Positions 17,501 to 25,031 of a DNA stretch of 64,000 nt are shown in pieces (positions within the stretch are counted from its first letter, which is position 1; each line of letters opens with the position of its first letter). Under the pieces are notes generated by a model, which did no database searches, was not told the origin of the DNA, and worked only from the letters and a program-made list of their open reading frames with translations. The stretch is from an uncultured Clostridia bacterium (GTDB lineage Bacteria; Bacillota; Clostridia; TANB77; CAG-508): positions 12,558 through 76,557 of the forward strand of contig CAKPEG010000005.1 in the NCBI GenBank assembly GCA_934149275.1, read 5' to 3'. A program made the position numbers and the translations under genes.

Positions 17501-18077
17501 TCCACCATGCTATGTTTGGATATGAAGATCTTGGAACTAAACCTGGTGTGTTTGCTGCTGCTTCTGCAAGTAAGTATGCAACTTCATCATTTACCGCTGT
17601 CATTCCTCCACCTTCACTATAATGAATTTCACCTGTTCCATAAACTGTTCCTGCCACTGCTACAGTATCATCTCCACATTCTCCACCTATAATGCTTTTT
17701 CCTGAATAAGATACTGCTTGTAGTTCCAATTTGTCGTCACCTATTTCAAAACAACTTGGATGTGATTCAGATCTTAAAGAATAAGGTCCTTCTCCAGCTG
17801 TAACATCTACGCTTATTGACTCTCCTCCTACACTTCCTGTTACTAGAACTTGTCTGTCTGACTTATTAAAATATGGTCCACCATGTTGGTTACAAAACAT
17901 AGCTGAACTCCATACTAGAGAATCAAAATATAGTCCTGCTCCATCATATGGTTCTTGTCTATCTGCCTTATATTCTATTGATAATCTAATTGCTAGCACG
18001 TTTGATATGTTTATCATAAGGTATGTTGCTATTGTTATTACTAATGTAATAAAACTGTATTTAATAAATCTTTTCAT
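11553..18077 (-). CDS. Giant surface protein with coiled coil and SdrD_B-like domains, C-terminal membrane anchor
   Basis: A 2174-residue exported protein. The N-terminal hydrophobic segment (about 10-30) is a signal peptide. Residues about 215-435 form a long coiled coil rich in Lys, Glu, Asn and Ile. Two or more SdrD_B/CNA-B-like modules are visible (LAGDVWVDGDSQKN, then MSGYVWEDTKDQKSGKY followed by GNGYYNEGTDD and NVGITMYEV). The last 30 residues are a transmembrane segment and a charged tail (KQKKIQEDEE) with no LPXTG motif, so it is membrane-anchored. The ATG at 18077 overlaps the TAA of the upstream giant gene (TAATG), and its AAAGGAGG ribosome binding site lies inside that gene. The two products are thus translationally coupled and probably act together. 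No named family; likely an adhesive or structural surface fibre. Confidence 0.88.
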   Translation of the reverse strand: MKRFIKYSFITLVITIATYLMINISNVLAIRLSIEYKADRQEPYDGAGLYFDSLVWSSAMFCNQHGGPYFNKSDRQVLVTGSVGGESISVDVTAGEGPYSLRSESHPSCFEIGDDKLELQAVSYSGKSIIGGECGDDTVAVAGTVYGTGEIHYSEGGGMTAVNDEVAYLLAEAAANTPGLVPRSSYPNIAWWNRNEAAVAANSGKQSVFDNDPTLSDKQEKAAKQAIIDDNQAQIDKLNDEKNNLNTKIERWQTIIDKYETKIDGYKDNIAALQEEIDSNNKLIAKKRNQIKDYQNKINSAKAQLNSKNNERATLVAQGKNTQKVDKEISTLKSNIKAYQDGITGLNDDITILTNENSALQSQINRYNNLIKAIEDPQTTKQYNSSIPRYQKYIRNAKKRIKAIDDEIAELQKEIKEINDYFKNRLKDREKFMKYLDKVAVRKNVDSDGYSAGDATGLVKEAGLFAKMHKAIRAYGKNGKNGVYENTIKDLTNKNNVEVTYDATRKRYLVGPFKFQYMEVYSPTSYGASDSGNKGNQFAGITGVPELSVQIYKDGKNCVEDLKLGNGWTFSWEGNERKNKDSLGGDIPDQYDAYPHTGEEFYILLDYKEGMHKLGGLTFKFRCLTANGTYHYSSGYIEKWSWTAGAVDYTGCDYTEARYKWDDEEKDYVFDYTYSCPRYKSASITVTATQVGTIATQQLMRVEYAHRYFNKIEAGYGYTADGNKGNDTARAKFRWNIDLTTTLAGDVWVDGDSQKNKSLTIGLKESGEKTLKNVGVTVYIYSGSRKVRKAIAHESNGKEIQWPIYTNSNGHYEIRRLEAPGSVKNGFYVIEFEYDGQVYRQTTYLGKSNSTSVLDEETYAAQGTASAYKKSPNSYVNSSMAVEQVDTRYNFDITFGEITGTQEIKDDYSTQGKTNTTDINGENAHANDNAKYNKINYRGAKSGAQIKSELNSAASPKETDKIKGNQKVTPGQTYDRYRMTAKTYYDNTELHEMAVNKTNFRIKYPIVDETDANGKAQDWIYIMNNKRIKNKEGKEVGRYIDDYMLHINLGLKERPKTDMSTLKDLYKVTMIVNEQKITKQYNVLGDLDTSEYKLALEKRKKEVNGKKYTKYSLGLYSTDLAYKSYTRYKEAIQEVKDIKKGTELRVFVTYVVRVYNNSDTNDVEFNEITDYYDKEYTIVSEDVKASVVDNNSKRSQEVIADAPYYRIMNTKNAAVNNQWQETKEKNLSGKVDGVDCGAVKWTLKNNATLEEEQNLKVSTTKYLTKMKVKPNQYAEIFTTYQVNKDGYEKMKQDEKLENPLKERKAMLGDKENIAEISNYSTYYSTKDYNSRYYRAYRSGWISGRVDKDSAPNNIKRSKGSNTKDTTKYEDDTDRAIPLNIKIETYERDMSGYVWEDTKDQKSGKYNISTGNGYYNEGTDDKLIPNVGITMYEVINLGQDGSYNTEYDNYDYYYKVPQEYYNYNDSSKEAYTITGGKSGTSEVESSDSDSGNGNYYIYGFLPGDYVLRFDYGTKADSQDVKYSSNENAESQQATIDTIKYNGQDYENTKFMGDLSEKSGIEHLNDKYLDLTGKTTIDGTDISDLKISTARDNESRRMIVDAYSRTIENDRGQILRDREASNGKFIDATKMYAETPIMQIEIEDPKKMEIAKDSEIDTHTSDRPLMSRENGEKFEPDAKKNQAEQDESIQEHKYSIKNINLGLEERAKTDIALEKYIENIQVLKSGEVILNATLDEFGEIIKTDTNAAGLDKIAYVPHSKSSTAGLYQQGFYALSIEDDYLNDITLRIQYKMKLLNNSEADFTGDLAGLYRSEEIVNRANEYNEYRGNMLQKTDTKYNTSTIKPQILEYGKYVGRFYYENRIKEEPATYTISKYTNNNSSLEPVDITYEGDKLVTTTVDQLVDYIDIDASLENDTSVANASWTTSDLKADGYNPSLNGLIDKTAYRVVNGKTNIYDEKDRSFITETRSNIAISYNERLQALKEIPTPNGGTENCETTGRVEYKDNKKTRSKYNSTLTKELKPKNYVGEDSDEFYSEIRITARKEAASGTDANQMRIDNLAEVLVYSNSTGRRDINSVPGNAMVISTKQGMWKAGYNSKDYWKNQTANWEKESKNWTKYPENDAWSPEYVTVIAPTGIAIRTYIKNNIVPLTILVIAMGAMGIAFGIKQKKIQEDEE

Positions 18078-21000
18078 TATACATACCTCCTTTTCTCAAA
18101 GAATCTCCAAACGAGAAAGGCTATAGGTATTAGTATAACTAGACTTACAAGAACAATTGGTAATCTTCCTATTCTTAATCCTGTTGTAATACCAACTATT
18201 GAATCTGCATATGATAGATCGTCTTCTGATAGTTTGTTTCCTGGTGTTGAATCTATATCTGCAACTCCTTTATCATTTTCTGCATCTGCAATTTCTATAC
18301 TGTTATGAATTAAGCCTGTGTTTCTTTCTGTCATATTTTTTATTAATATTAATTTTATTTCTTTTGTTTCTCCTGGATTGATTACTTCATCTTTTAATGT
18401 TGTTGTATATAAGTATCCTTCTGCTCCTATGTACCAATCTGGATTTATTGAACTATCAAATTCTAAGTCTGATGGTATGTAATCAACTAATTTTGTTGCT
18501 TTTCCAGCTATTGTTCCTTGATTTTCTACTGTAACTTTGTATTCGATTAATACTTTTGAACCGCTTACTAGGTCTGGATCAATATCAACTTTTGATAGCT
18601 TAGGATTTTCACTTACAAATTCATTATTTTCTGCTGAATTTTGAACTGTCATTTTTTCAACAATTGTATCTAGTTTTAAATCAAATATATTATCATCTGT
18701 TAATCCTAAGTTTATGTTTGCAACACTTTTATCTTCTACTGAAATATTATCTGTTACATTTTTTCCACCTATATTCATAACTGATGCTTTATTTTGTGTT
18801 AATTCTTCTGTGTCTTCTGAACTTAATTTATATTGTTCTTCGTCATAATTAAAATTAACATAGTATTTACCATTTGGTACATCTTCAAATATGTAACGTC
18901 CTGATATGTCTGTTATTTTTGAACCTATAATTTCATTTGTCTCTGAATTACATAAATTAACTACTATTCCTGGTAATACTCTTTCATAGCTATCTTGTTG
19001 ACTATTTTGGTTTGCATCAACATATGCAACACCAGTTAATTTGCTATTTTGGCTCTCAATTGCATCTTCAATAATTGAACTTACACTTTCTGCTGTGAAT
19101 ATTTTTCCAAAAAGCCTTCCTTTTGCTCTTACTGTTATGCTATTTGATATTCCTGGAACTATTTTTCCTATAATTATAAGTTTTCCTGTTTCTCCTGGTT
19201 TTAATGAAAGCCATGTTCCTTCTTCTAAGTCTGTATTTCCAAAAGAGTCTTTATGGTCTCCATTTATAAATTCTAATCCTGTTATTTCAAAGTTGTCTGA
19301 TGTTTCTACATTTAATGTTAATGTGTTTACATCAAATTCACAGTTACTTTTTACTTCATATGCATATCTTACTTCATTCTCTTCTGGTATATAAACATCG
19401 TTTTCTTTATTTATTGGTGTGATTTGTATATCGTATAAATAGAATTTTAAGTCATCTTCATATTCTACATTTTTGCTTGAATCATTTGATGTAACTGATG
19501 TTTTAGATTTTAAATTATATGATCCACCTGTTAGACTTGGATCATCATCTAATGTAATTGTATAACGTAATAATACAGATTCTGATGCTTCTAAGTCTCC
19601 CATTTTTGCTGTTAGTAATCCTGTATTTTTGTCATATGTAAAATCAACATTTTTATTTTCATCTACTTTTAGGTCTGTTATTGCAATTTTATTTGAAAAT
19701 TGTTTTGTAAATACAACATTATTTAATTTATCTCTAGAAGTATTTCTCATATTAAATATACATTGAGTTTCTCTTCCGACCCATTTTTCGTTATTTATGC
19801 CTGACTCATGAATTGTTATATTTGTTTTTTCAACTGGTACTGTTTCTGATTCAAATGTTGTTTCTTCTATATTGCTTGCACTTACATTTCCAGTTATTTT
19901 TAATTCTGATAATCCCTCTTCTAATTTGAACGTGTTGTATCCTATTGTAACTGTTTCTTCTGAATTTGCTTCCATGTTTTCTTTTCTAATTACAAATCCA
20001 GTTTCTTGTTTTTCAACTGTAAAATCGCTGTCTTGTTTCATGTATGAAGCTGTTAATCCATTTACATTTGGTATTGTTATAACAAGATTTCTAGCGTCTA
20101 CATTGCTTGTGTTTTTTATTGTTATTTCATATTCTGCATCTGAGATTTCTTTTATTTTATCTCCGTTTAATTTCATTTCTACTTCTAGATTTGAGTTTTT
20201 AAGTGTTTCATATCCAATTTTGCTTGGAGATGCATTTGATTCTACACTTGTATCTGCTTCTTTATAGTATGTTGCATATGTTCCATAAAAAGCATCTCCT
20301 GCTTTTAAGTCTGCTGGGATTACGTAATCATATGTGAATTGTAGTTTACTATTTGGCTCTAGCACATAGTTTTCATCTACTACTATTAAATATGATTTTA
20401 TTCCACCTGTTTTATAATAATTTGTTTTCCATCCGTTATTTTCATCTGTTAAATCTTCTGTTGCTTCTCCGTTTTCTGAATAATAAACTGTGTAGTTTAG
20501 GTCTTTATCGATTGATGTAATTTCTGTATCTAATATTGTATTTACTGTTGTTCCTAAATCTTCACCTGTTGTGATATCTTTATTTCCTTCAAAAGGAATT
20601 CTTCCTAAAATTCTAAAGTTTGAATATCTTTTTCCTGTGCTGTTTAGAACTGTTATGTCCATTGTTGCTAATTTTGCTTCTGTTCCTTCTTCTAATAAAT
20701 CAGTATCTGCTCCTTGTTTTATAGATGAAATTTTATTTGAGTTTTCAGTATTTTCAGTATTTTCGGTTTCTTGATTTTCATTTTTCGTTTCTGAGGTTTG
20801 CCCTGTTATTAATCCTTCTTGCCCTTTATATGAAATTTGAACTCCATTATATCCGTTCATTGCATATGAAACATCGCTATTGCTTAATAGCATATGCCAT
20901 TCTGACTCATTTTTATATTTTGTTGCAATTGCATTATAATAATACATTTCTACCATTTCACTTATGTTTCCTGCAAATTCATCAACACCTAAATCAACAT

Positions 21001-22936
21001 CAAATGATATCAATGTTCCATTTGTTTCTTTATTTACATTATATGATGTTTGACTTCCTTTTAAAGAAATTCTAATTATTTGGTTGTCCCCATCAATTAA
21101 ATTTTCCACGTTAGCTATTTCTAGTTCGTTATTTGCATAGAATAAATCTATATTTTTTATTCTTGCTTCTTTTATTGCTTGTGGTAATCTAATTTCAAAT
21201 ACTGGATTTTCATATAAATCTGATGTGTCTTCATTATTATTTAATCTAATTTTGAAATTTACTCCTTCGTTTGCTGAAACACTAGAAAGCTCTTTTTGTG
21301 CAATTTCTAATGTTGCATTTGATGTTGTTGGATTTATACTAACTACTGTTTCTGCTTCGCCTAAATCATCAACTGCACCTTCATTATATGTTGCAAATGC
21401 TTGAGAAACATTGATTAACTTAGTAAATGTTTTAATATCGTCTCTTGTAAAATCTATTCTCTTTATTGATTTTGAACTTATGATTGAAATATTCCCATCA
21501 GCTATTGGACCTGATGTTATTATTTTTATTTTATTAATTCCTTCTGGATATTCTATTTTATAAATTCCTTCTTCATTTATTTCTTGGTCAAACTTTATTT
21601 CTTTTATTAATTCATCATTTCCACTATATATTTGGACATAACCCGTTTCTCCTAAGATGTTTACTAAATTTTCTCTTGAAAATTCAGTTGTTTTATAATA
21701 AGAAGCATTTTCAATATTGTATTCATACATGTTTTGTTCATCAGTAAAGTATTCTCTATTATCTACTATTTCTAAGGAACTTAATAAATCTGATCTACTA
21801 ATATTTAATACATCCTTTTTTGTATATGTTATTTCGTACTTTTCGTTTTGACTGTCTGCCATTAAGTAACCTTTACTTATAGGCTCATCTTTATCTTCTT
21901 TCATATATTGAACAATATTTCCAACTGCTTGATTTAAATCATATGTCATTTCAAATTTATTATTTTCTTTATTCCCAGCATAGTTATTAATTGTAAATTC
22001 TACATTTCCGCTTACTGCATTTGTTGCTTGTGTTTCTCCAGTATATAGGAATGTTATTGTGTATATATCTGATCCATATGAATTACATATTGTTCCGTCT
22101 TTTTCATTGTTTCCTACATTTATATATAACGTATTTTCCTCTATTCTATAATTTGAATTTGTAAATTCAATGCTGTTATCTTCTCTTCCTTCTGTATAAC
22201 TTAATTTATTTGCTTCAACTTGTACATCAAAAAATTCTAATCCTTCTATTTGAGGAATATCTATCTTTAACTCTGAATTTTTTATTGGTACATTATTTGT
22301 TTGTTCTTTCCCTGAAATTTTTGCACTAACTTGTAGTATTTTTCCTTTGGCTCCATCTTTTTCGTAGTTGATATTTTTTATTACGTTGTATTCAAGGTTT
22401 GTAGAAGTTTGTTCTTTCCATGAAAGTTTTAGGTTTAATAGCTGTTCTATTGGTTGTTCTTTTCCTTCGTTGTCTACATAGATTCCTGAAAAAGTCACTT
22501 GATTTGTTTTACTTAAATATGTTGATATTATGCTATCTTTTCTTATGAATTCAATTGGAATTGATATTTTTTGTGTTTCGTTTTGTGTTAATGCTTGAAT
22601 TTTTATTTGATTATCTTTAATTTTCACCTCTGAATTTTCTTTGATTGAAAAGTTAGGATTGTCATCTAATTTCAATGTTCCACTTTTTAAATATCCTTTT
22701 CCATTTACTTTGATTTCAAAATTCATATTTGCATTTTTTTCATTAACGTCACAATCAAGCGAATCTGTATTTTCTACATTTTCACTTGAAAAATAAGCTT
22801 TTACTTCAACTGCATTTTCTTCTTTTTCTGCAGCATAGCTTAAATTATTTAATATTGGAATCATGTCTAGCATCGTTAATAAAAAAATTATCATTATTGC
22901 AATAAATCTTTTGATAACTATTTTTTTCTTTTGCAT
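18077..22936 (-). CDS. Giant surface protein with DUF11-like repeats and an SdrD_B module
   Basis: A protein of about 1619 residues. I chose the ATG at 22936 (MQKKKIVIKRF): it has an AAGGGAAGAG site, and the predicted promoter would make the upstream ATG at 22978 nearly leaderless. That alternative gives 1633 residues. A signal peptide ends near NNLSYAAEK. The body consists of many Ig-like/DUF11-like beta modules with phrases such as VTIGYNTFKLEEG and ITIKNTSNVDARNLV. A clear SdrD_B module starts LTGVAYVDANQNSQQDSYE and contains SGRYIFEDVPNGKYYVNF. A DUF11 module near the C-terminus has VEYKVTVENQGT-type wording (here IEYKVTVENQGTIAG). The C-terminus is a transmembrane segment plus RRYV, with no LPXTG. 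It is upstream of and translationally coupled to the 2174-residue protein. Confidence 0.87.
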   Translation of the reverse strand: MQKKKIVIKRFIAIMIIFLLTMLDMIPILNNLSYAAEKEENAVEVKAYFSSENVENTDSLDCDVNEKNANMNFEIKVNGKGYLKSGTLKLDDNPNFSIKENSEVKIKDNQIKIQALTQNETQKISIPIEFIRKDSIISTYLSKTNQVTFSGIYVDNEGKEQPIEQLLNLKLSWKEQTSTNLEYNVIKNINYEKDGAKGKILQVSAKISGKEQTNNVPIKNSELKIDIPQIEGLEFFDVQVEANKLSYTEGREDNSIEFTNSNYRIEENTLYINVGNNEKDGTICNSYGSDIYTITFLYTGETQATNAVSGNVEFTINNYAGNKENNKFEMTYDLNQAVGNIVQYMKEDKDEPISKGYLMADSQNEKYEITYTKKDVLNISRSDLLSSLEIVDNREYFTDEQNMYEYNIENASYYKTTEFSRENLVNILGETGYVQIYSGNDELIKEIKFDQEINEEGIYKIEYPEGINKIKIITSGPIADGNISIISSKSIKRIDFTRDDIKTFTKLINVSQAFATYNEGAVDDLGEAETVVSINPTTSNATLEIAQKELSSVSANEGVNFKIRLNNNEDTSDLYENPVFEIRLPQAIKEARIKNIDLFYANNELEIANVENLIDGDNQIIRISLKGSQTSYNVNKETNGTLISFDVDLGVDEFAGNISEMVEMYYYNAIATKYKNESEWHMLLSNSDVSYAMNGYNGVQISYKGQEGLITGQTSETKNENQETENTENTENSNKISSIKQGADTDLLEEGTEAKLATMDITVLNSTGKRYSNFRILGRIPFEGNKDITTGEDLGTTVNTILDTEITSIDKDLNYTVYYSENGEATEDLTDENNGWKTNYYKTGGIKSYLIVVDENYVLEPNSKLQFTYDYVIPADLKAGDAFYGTYATYYKEADTSVESNASPSKIGYETLKNSNLEVEMKLNGDKIKEISDAEYEITIKNTSNVDARNLVITIPNVNGLTASYMKQDSDFTVEKQETGFVIRKENMEANSEETVTIGYNTFKLEEGLSELKITGNVSASNIEETTFESETVPVEKTNITIHESGINNEKWVGRETQCIFNMRNTSRDKLNNVVFTKQFSNKIAITDLKVDENKNVDFTYDKNTGLLTAKMGDLEASESVLLRYTITLDDDPSLTGGSYNLKSKTSVTSNDSSKNVEYEDDLKFYLYDIQITPINKENDVYIPEENEVRYAYEVKSNCEFDVNTLTLNVETSDNFEITGLEFINGDHKDSFGNTDLEEGTWLSLKPGETGKLIIIGKIVPGISNSITVRAKGRLFGKIFTAESVSSIIEDAIESQNSKLTGVAYVDANQNSQQDSYERVLPGIVVNLCNSETNEIIGSKITDISGRYIFEDVPNGKYYVNFNYDEEQYKLSSEDTEELTQNKASVMNIGGKNVTDNISVEDKSVANINLGLTDDNIFDLKLDTIVEKMTVQNSAENNEFVSENPKLSKVDIDPDLVSGSKVLIEYKVTVENQGTIAGKATKLVDYIPSDLEFDSSINPDWYIGAEGYLYTTTLKDEVINPGETKEIKLILIKNMTERNTGLIHNSIEIADAENDKGVADIDSTPGNKLSEDDLSYADSIVGITTGLRIGRLPIVLVSLVILIPIAFLVWRFFEKRRYV

Positions 22937-22983
22937 GTAACTCTTCCCTTCTACTTTCTCGCCTTTTAGCATATTCATTATTT

Positions 22984-23011
22984 ATATTAATATTATTTCT
23001 ACTTATGTCAA
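22984..23011 (-). promoter_or_regulatory. Predicted sigma-A promoter of the giant surface-protein operon
   Basis: Perfect TTGACA (-35, 23006-23011) with TAATAT (-10, 22984-22989) at 16-base spacing on the minus strand. The start of transcription would be near 22977, which favours the downstream ATG at 22936 as the translation start. Confidence 0.5.
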
Positions 23012-23134
23012 TATAAGTTTTTTACCATCTATATTATCTTAATTTACTATGTTTTTACGGATATACAATGGAAAAAGCTATTTTAAGTTTTTATTAAGTT
23101 TTGTTTACATTTTGTAAAACATTAAATTTTTTTC

Positions 23135-23162
23135 ACAATTATTAATGTTGTTTCATAATATA
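23135..23162 (+). promoter_or_regulatory. Possible sigma-K-like sporulation promoter
   Basis: AC (23135-23136), a 17-base spacer and CATAATATA (23154-23162) match the Bacillus sigma-K pattern AC-N16/17-CATANNNTA. It lies about 40 bases ahead of the 46-residue gene. The motif is short and A+T-rich, so chance is possible. Confidence 0.35.
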
Positions 23163-23202
23163 TATAAAAACGTTGCATATATTGAAATTAGGAGGGTTTC
23201 GT

Positions 23203-23343
23203 ATGAATAATTTAGATATGAATGCTATAATGAAAATGCTTTCAAAAATGGATAAAAAAGACCTGGAAGTTGGGCTTGCCAAGGCTCAAGAGATTTTAAA
23301 GCAAAAAGGTGTTGAAAACAACAATAATGATTCTAAAAAATAG
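23203..23343 (+). CDS. Small conserved-looking protein (46 aa), unknown function
   Basis: An ATG at 23203 follows a strong TTAGGAGGG ribosome binding site. The product starts MNNLDMNAIMKMLSKMDKKD, is helical and charged, and ends in a polar tail. It has no signal peptide. It lies 223 bases ahead of two further small genes on the same strand (23567-24290) and behind a sigma-K-like promoter, so a sporulation-stage role is possible but unproven. I do not recognise the family. The 223-base gap to the next gene shows nothing I can name. Confidence 0.65.
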   Translation: MNNLDMNAIMKMLSKMDKKDLEVGLAKAQEILKQKGVENNNNDSKK

Positions 23344-23566
23344 TTTTATAATTTACTATTTTGCTCTTATAGCTTATTTGATTTTTTTATAAACAAATTC
23401 GAATATTATTGAATTCGGAATATTATGTTTTAAAGCTGAATCTTTCCTAGTGTTGGGATATAAAAAAACAAATTTCGGTGCATTGTTATTTATGTTATAG
23501 AATGATTTAAATACTTGTATATAATATAAATACAATCTCTAGTATATTTTATAAGGAGGTATTTTC

Positions 23567-23914
23567 ATGGATCCTGATCTACTAAAGCAATTATCTAATA
23601 TGCTTTCTGAAAAAGATATTGATTTGAATCAAATTCTAGAGAATTTTCAATCTTCATCATCTGATGAAAATACCACCAATTCACAAGTTGATTCTAATCA
23701 AATTGATCCAGAGATGCTGCTTAAATTTCAGAAGCTTTTGAGTTTACTTAATAAAAATAAGGATTCTAAAGATGAAGTTCTTCTAAAGGCTTTAAAACCC
23801 TACATGAGAGATTCTAGAAAAAATAAAATCGATCAATATATAAAACTATTACATATTTTGAACTTGTTTGAAAATTTTCAAGAAATGGGAGGAAACTTAA
23901 GTGATTTTCTATAA
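23567..23914 (+). CDS. Small helical protein (115 aa), unknown function
   Basis: Starts MDPDLLKQLSNMLSEKD behind a TAAGGAGG site. It has a Ser/Asp/Asn-rich middle and a conserved-looking C-terminal half, LLKALKPYMRDSRKNKIDQY followed by IKLLHILNLFENF. I believe small clostridial proteins with an ALKPYL..ERRxKID motif exist as uncharacterised families. No signal peptide or membrane segment is visible. Its end overlaps the start of the next gene (23901) by 14 bases, which implies coupled translation. Function unknown. Confidence 0.7.
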   Translation: MDPDLLKQLSNMLSEKDIDLNQILENFQSSSSDENTTNSQVDSNQIDPEMLLKFQKLLSLLNKNKDSKDEVLLKALKPYMRDSRKNKIDQYIKLLHILNLFENFQEMGGNLSDFL

Positions 23915-24290
23915 TCCGTTCTTTTCAGGGTTTCCTCCGTTTCCTTTTGAGAAATCCACAAGACGTTCACCAAAAGTGGATAAAACTTCGAAAGAAACTA
24001 ATTCTAGCTCTCAAAGACAAGATATTGAATTGCAAAATAACGCTAATATTTCAGTAAATAGTCCAAATTATAAAGTTGCTGATAAAAGCTTTTCTGAAAC
24101 ACTTAATTACGAATCTGACAATAAAAAAAGTAATCATAAATCTTCCTTTGGTATTAGAAAATTTAATGATTACTTACAAGAAACTGACAGTCTTATTCTT
24201 TTAGCTTTATTATATTTTTTATATACTCAAAAATCATCTAGTGGCCCTTTAATGATTTGCTTATTATTACTTTTGCTTGACGATGATTAG
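23901..24290 (+). CDS. Small protein with hydrophobic C-terminus (129 aa), unknown function
   Basis: The first two thirds are polar (Ser, Asn, Lys) with no recognisable domain. The last 40 residues hold two short hydrophobic stretches (SLILLALLYFLYTQ and LMICLLLLLL) ending in DDD, so the C-terminus probably inserts in a membrane or packs in an assembly. Translation starts inside the end of the 115-residue gene. It ends convergently with minC, overlapping it by four bases. With its two small neighbours it forms a plus-strand group of unknown, possibly sporulation-linked, role. Confidence 0.68.
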   Translation: MIFYNPFFSGFPPFPFEKSTRRSPKVDKTSKETNSSSQRQDIELQNNANISVNSPNYKVADKSFSETLNYESDNKKSNHKSSFGIRKFNDYLQETDSLILLALLYFLYTQKSSSGPLMICLLLLLLDDD

Positions 24291-24892
24291 CCTATTTCAA
24301 TATTTTCACCATCTAAGTATATAAATGGTACTTTATAATTGTTCTCAGGTATTTCTTTTAATATGTTTGAAATTCTAACTTGTGTAGGTTCAATGGAATT
24401 AGCACATATAATTGCTTTTTTATTTCCATTTGCTCCTGCATGGGCTAATCCTCTGATTTTTCCTGTTACTATTATGTTTTCTCCTGCTATAACTTCGGCG
24501 CCATAATTTACATCCCCAAGTATTGCTATACTTCCTGAATATTCTTCTCTTTGTCCTGAACGTAAATTTCCTCTTATGAATTTTGTTTCTGAGGTTTCAA
24601 CTGAACTTTCAAATGTTTTCTTTATTGCATGTAGCCCTAGTAGCTCACTTGTTTCTCCGAATAAGATTGGACTATCTATATCATCTTTTAAAATTGCCCT
24701 TATTGTTGCTTGCTCATAGTCCTTTAATGCTTTTCCAACTATTCGCATAGGTTTTATATCTTTGTTATAGTATTTTATTATTCGAGGTAATTTTACTTTA
24801 AATTCATCTACTACATCATCAAAGTCAGTTGCTACATTAATCATTATCTTAATTTCTTCTTTTGTACTTGAAATTCTTAAACAACTTCTCAT
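24287..24892 (-). CDS. minC: Septum site-determining protein MinC
   Basis: A 201-residue division inhibitor that, with MinD, blocks FtsZ assembly away from mid-cell. The N-terminal part (1-80) fits the MinC FtsZ-binding domain. The C-terminal right-handed beta-helix is clear: SGSIAILGDVNYGAEVIAGE, IIVTGKIRGLAHAGANGN, then KKAIICANSIEPTQVRIS. The ATG at 24892 has an AAAGGA site. It follows mrdA on the same strand, the usual clostridial order, but no minD or minE follows: the next gene is convergent. MinD, if present, must be encoded elsewhere. Confidence 0.92.
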   Translation of the reverse strand: MRSCLRISSTKEEIKIMINVATDFDDVVDEFKVKLPRIIKYYNKDIKPMRIVGKALKDYEQATIRAILKDDIDSPILFGETSELLGLHAIKKTFESSVETSETKFIRGNLRSGQREEYSGSIAILGDVNYGAEVIAGENIIVTGKIRGLAHAGANGNKKAIICANSIEPTQVRISNILKEIPENNYKVPFIYLDGENIEIG

Positions 24893-25031
24893 TTTTACTC
24901 ATCCTTTTAAAATATTAATTTTGTCTAACCTCTAACAATTTTATAATCGCTTTCGAAACTATTATATCATCATTTTTATCTTTTGTGTTTACTTTTTTAA
25001 TATTCTAGGAAAGTTCAGCAAACATTTCATA

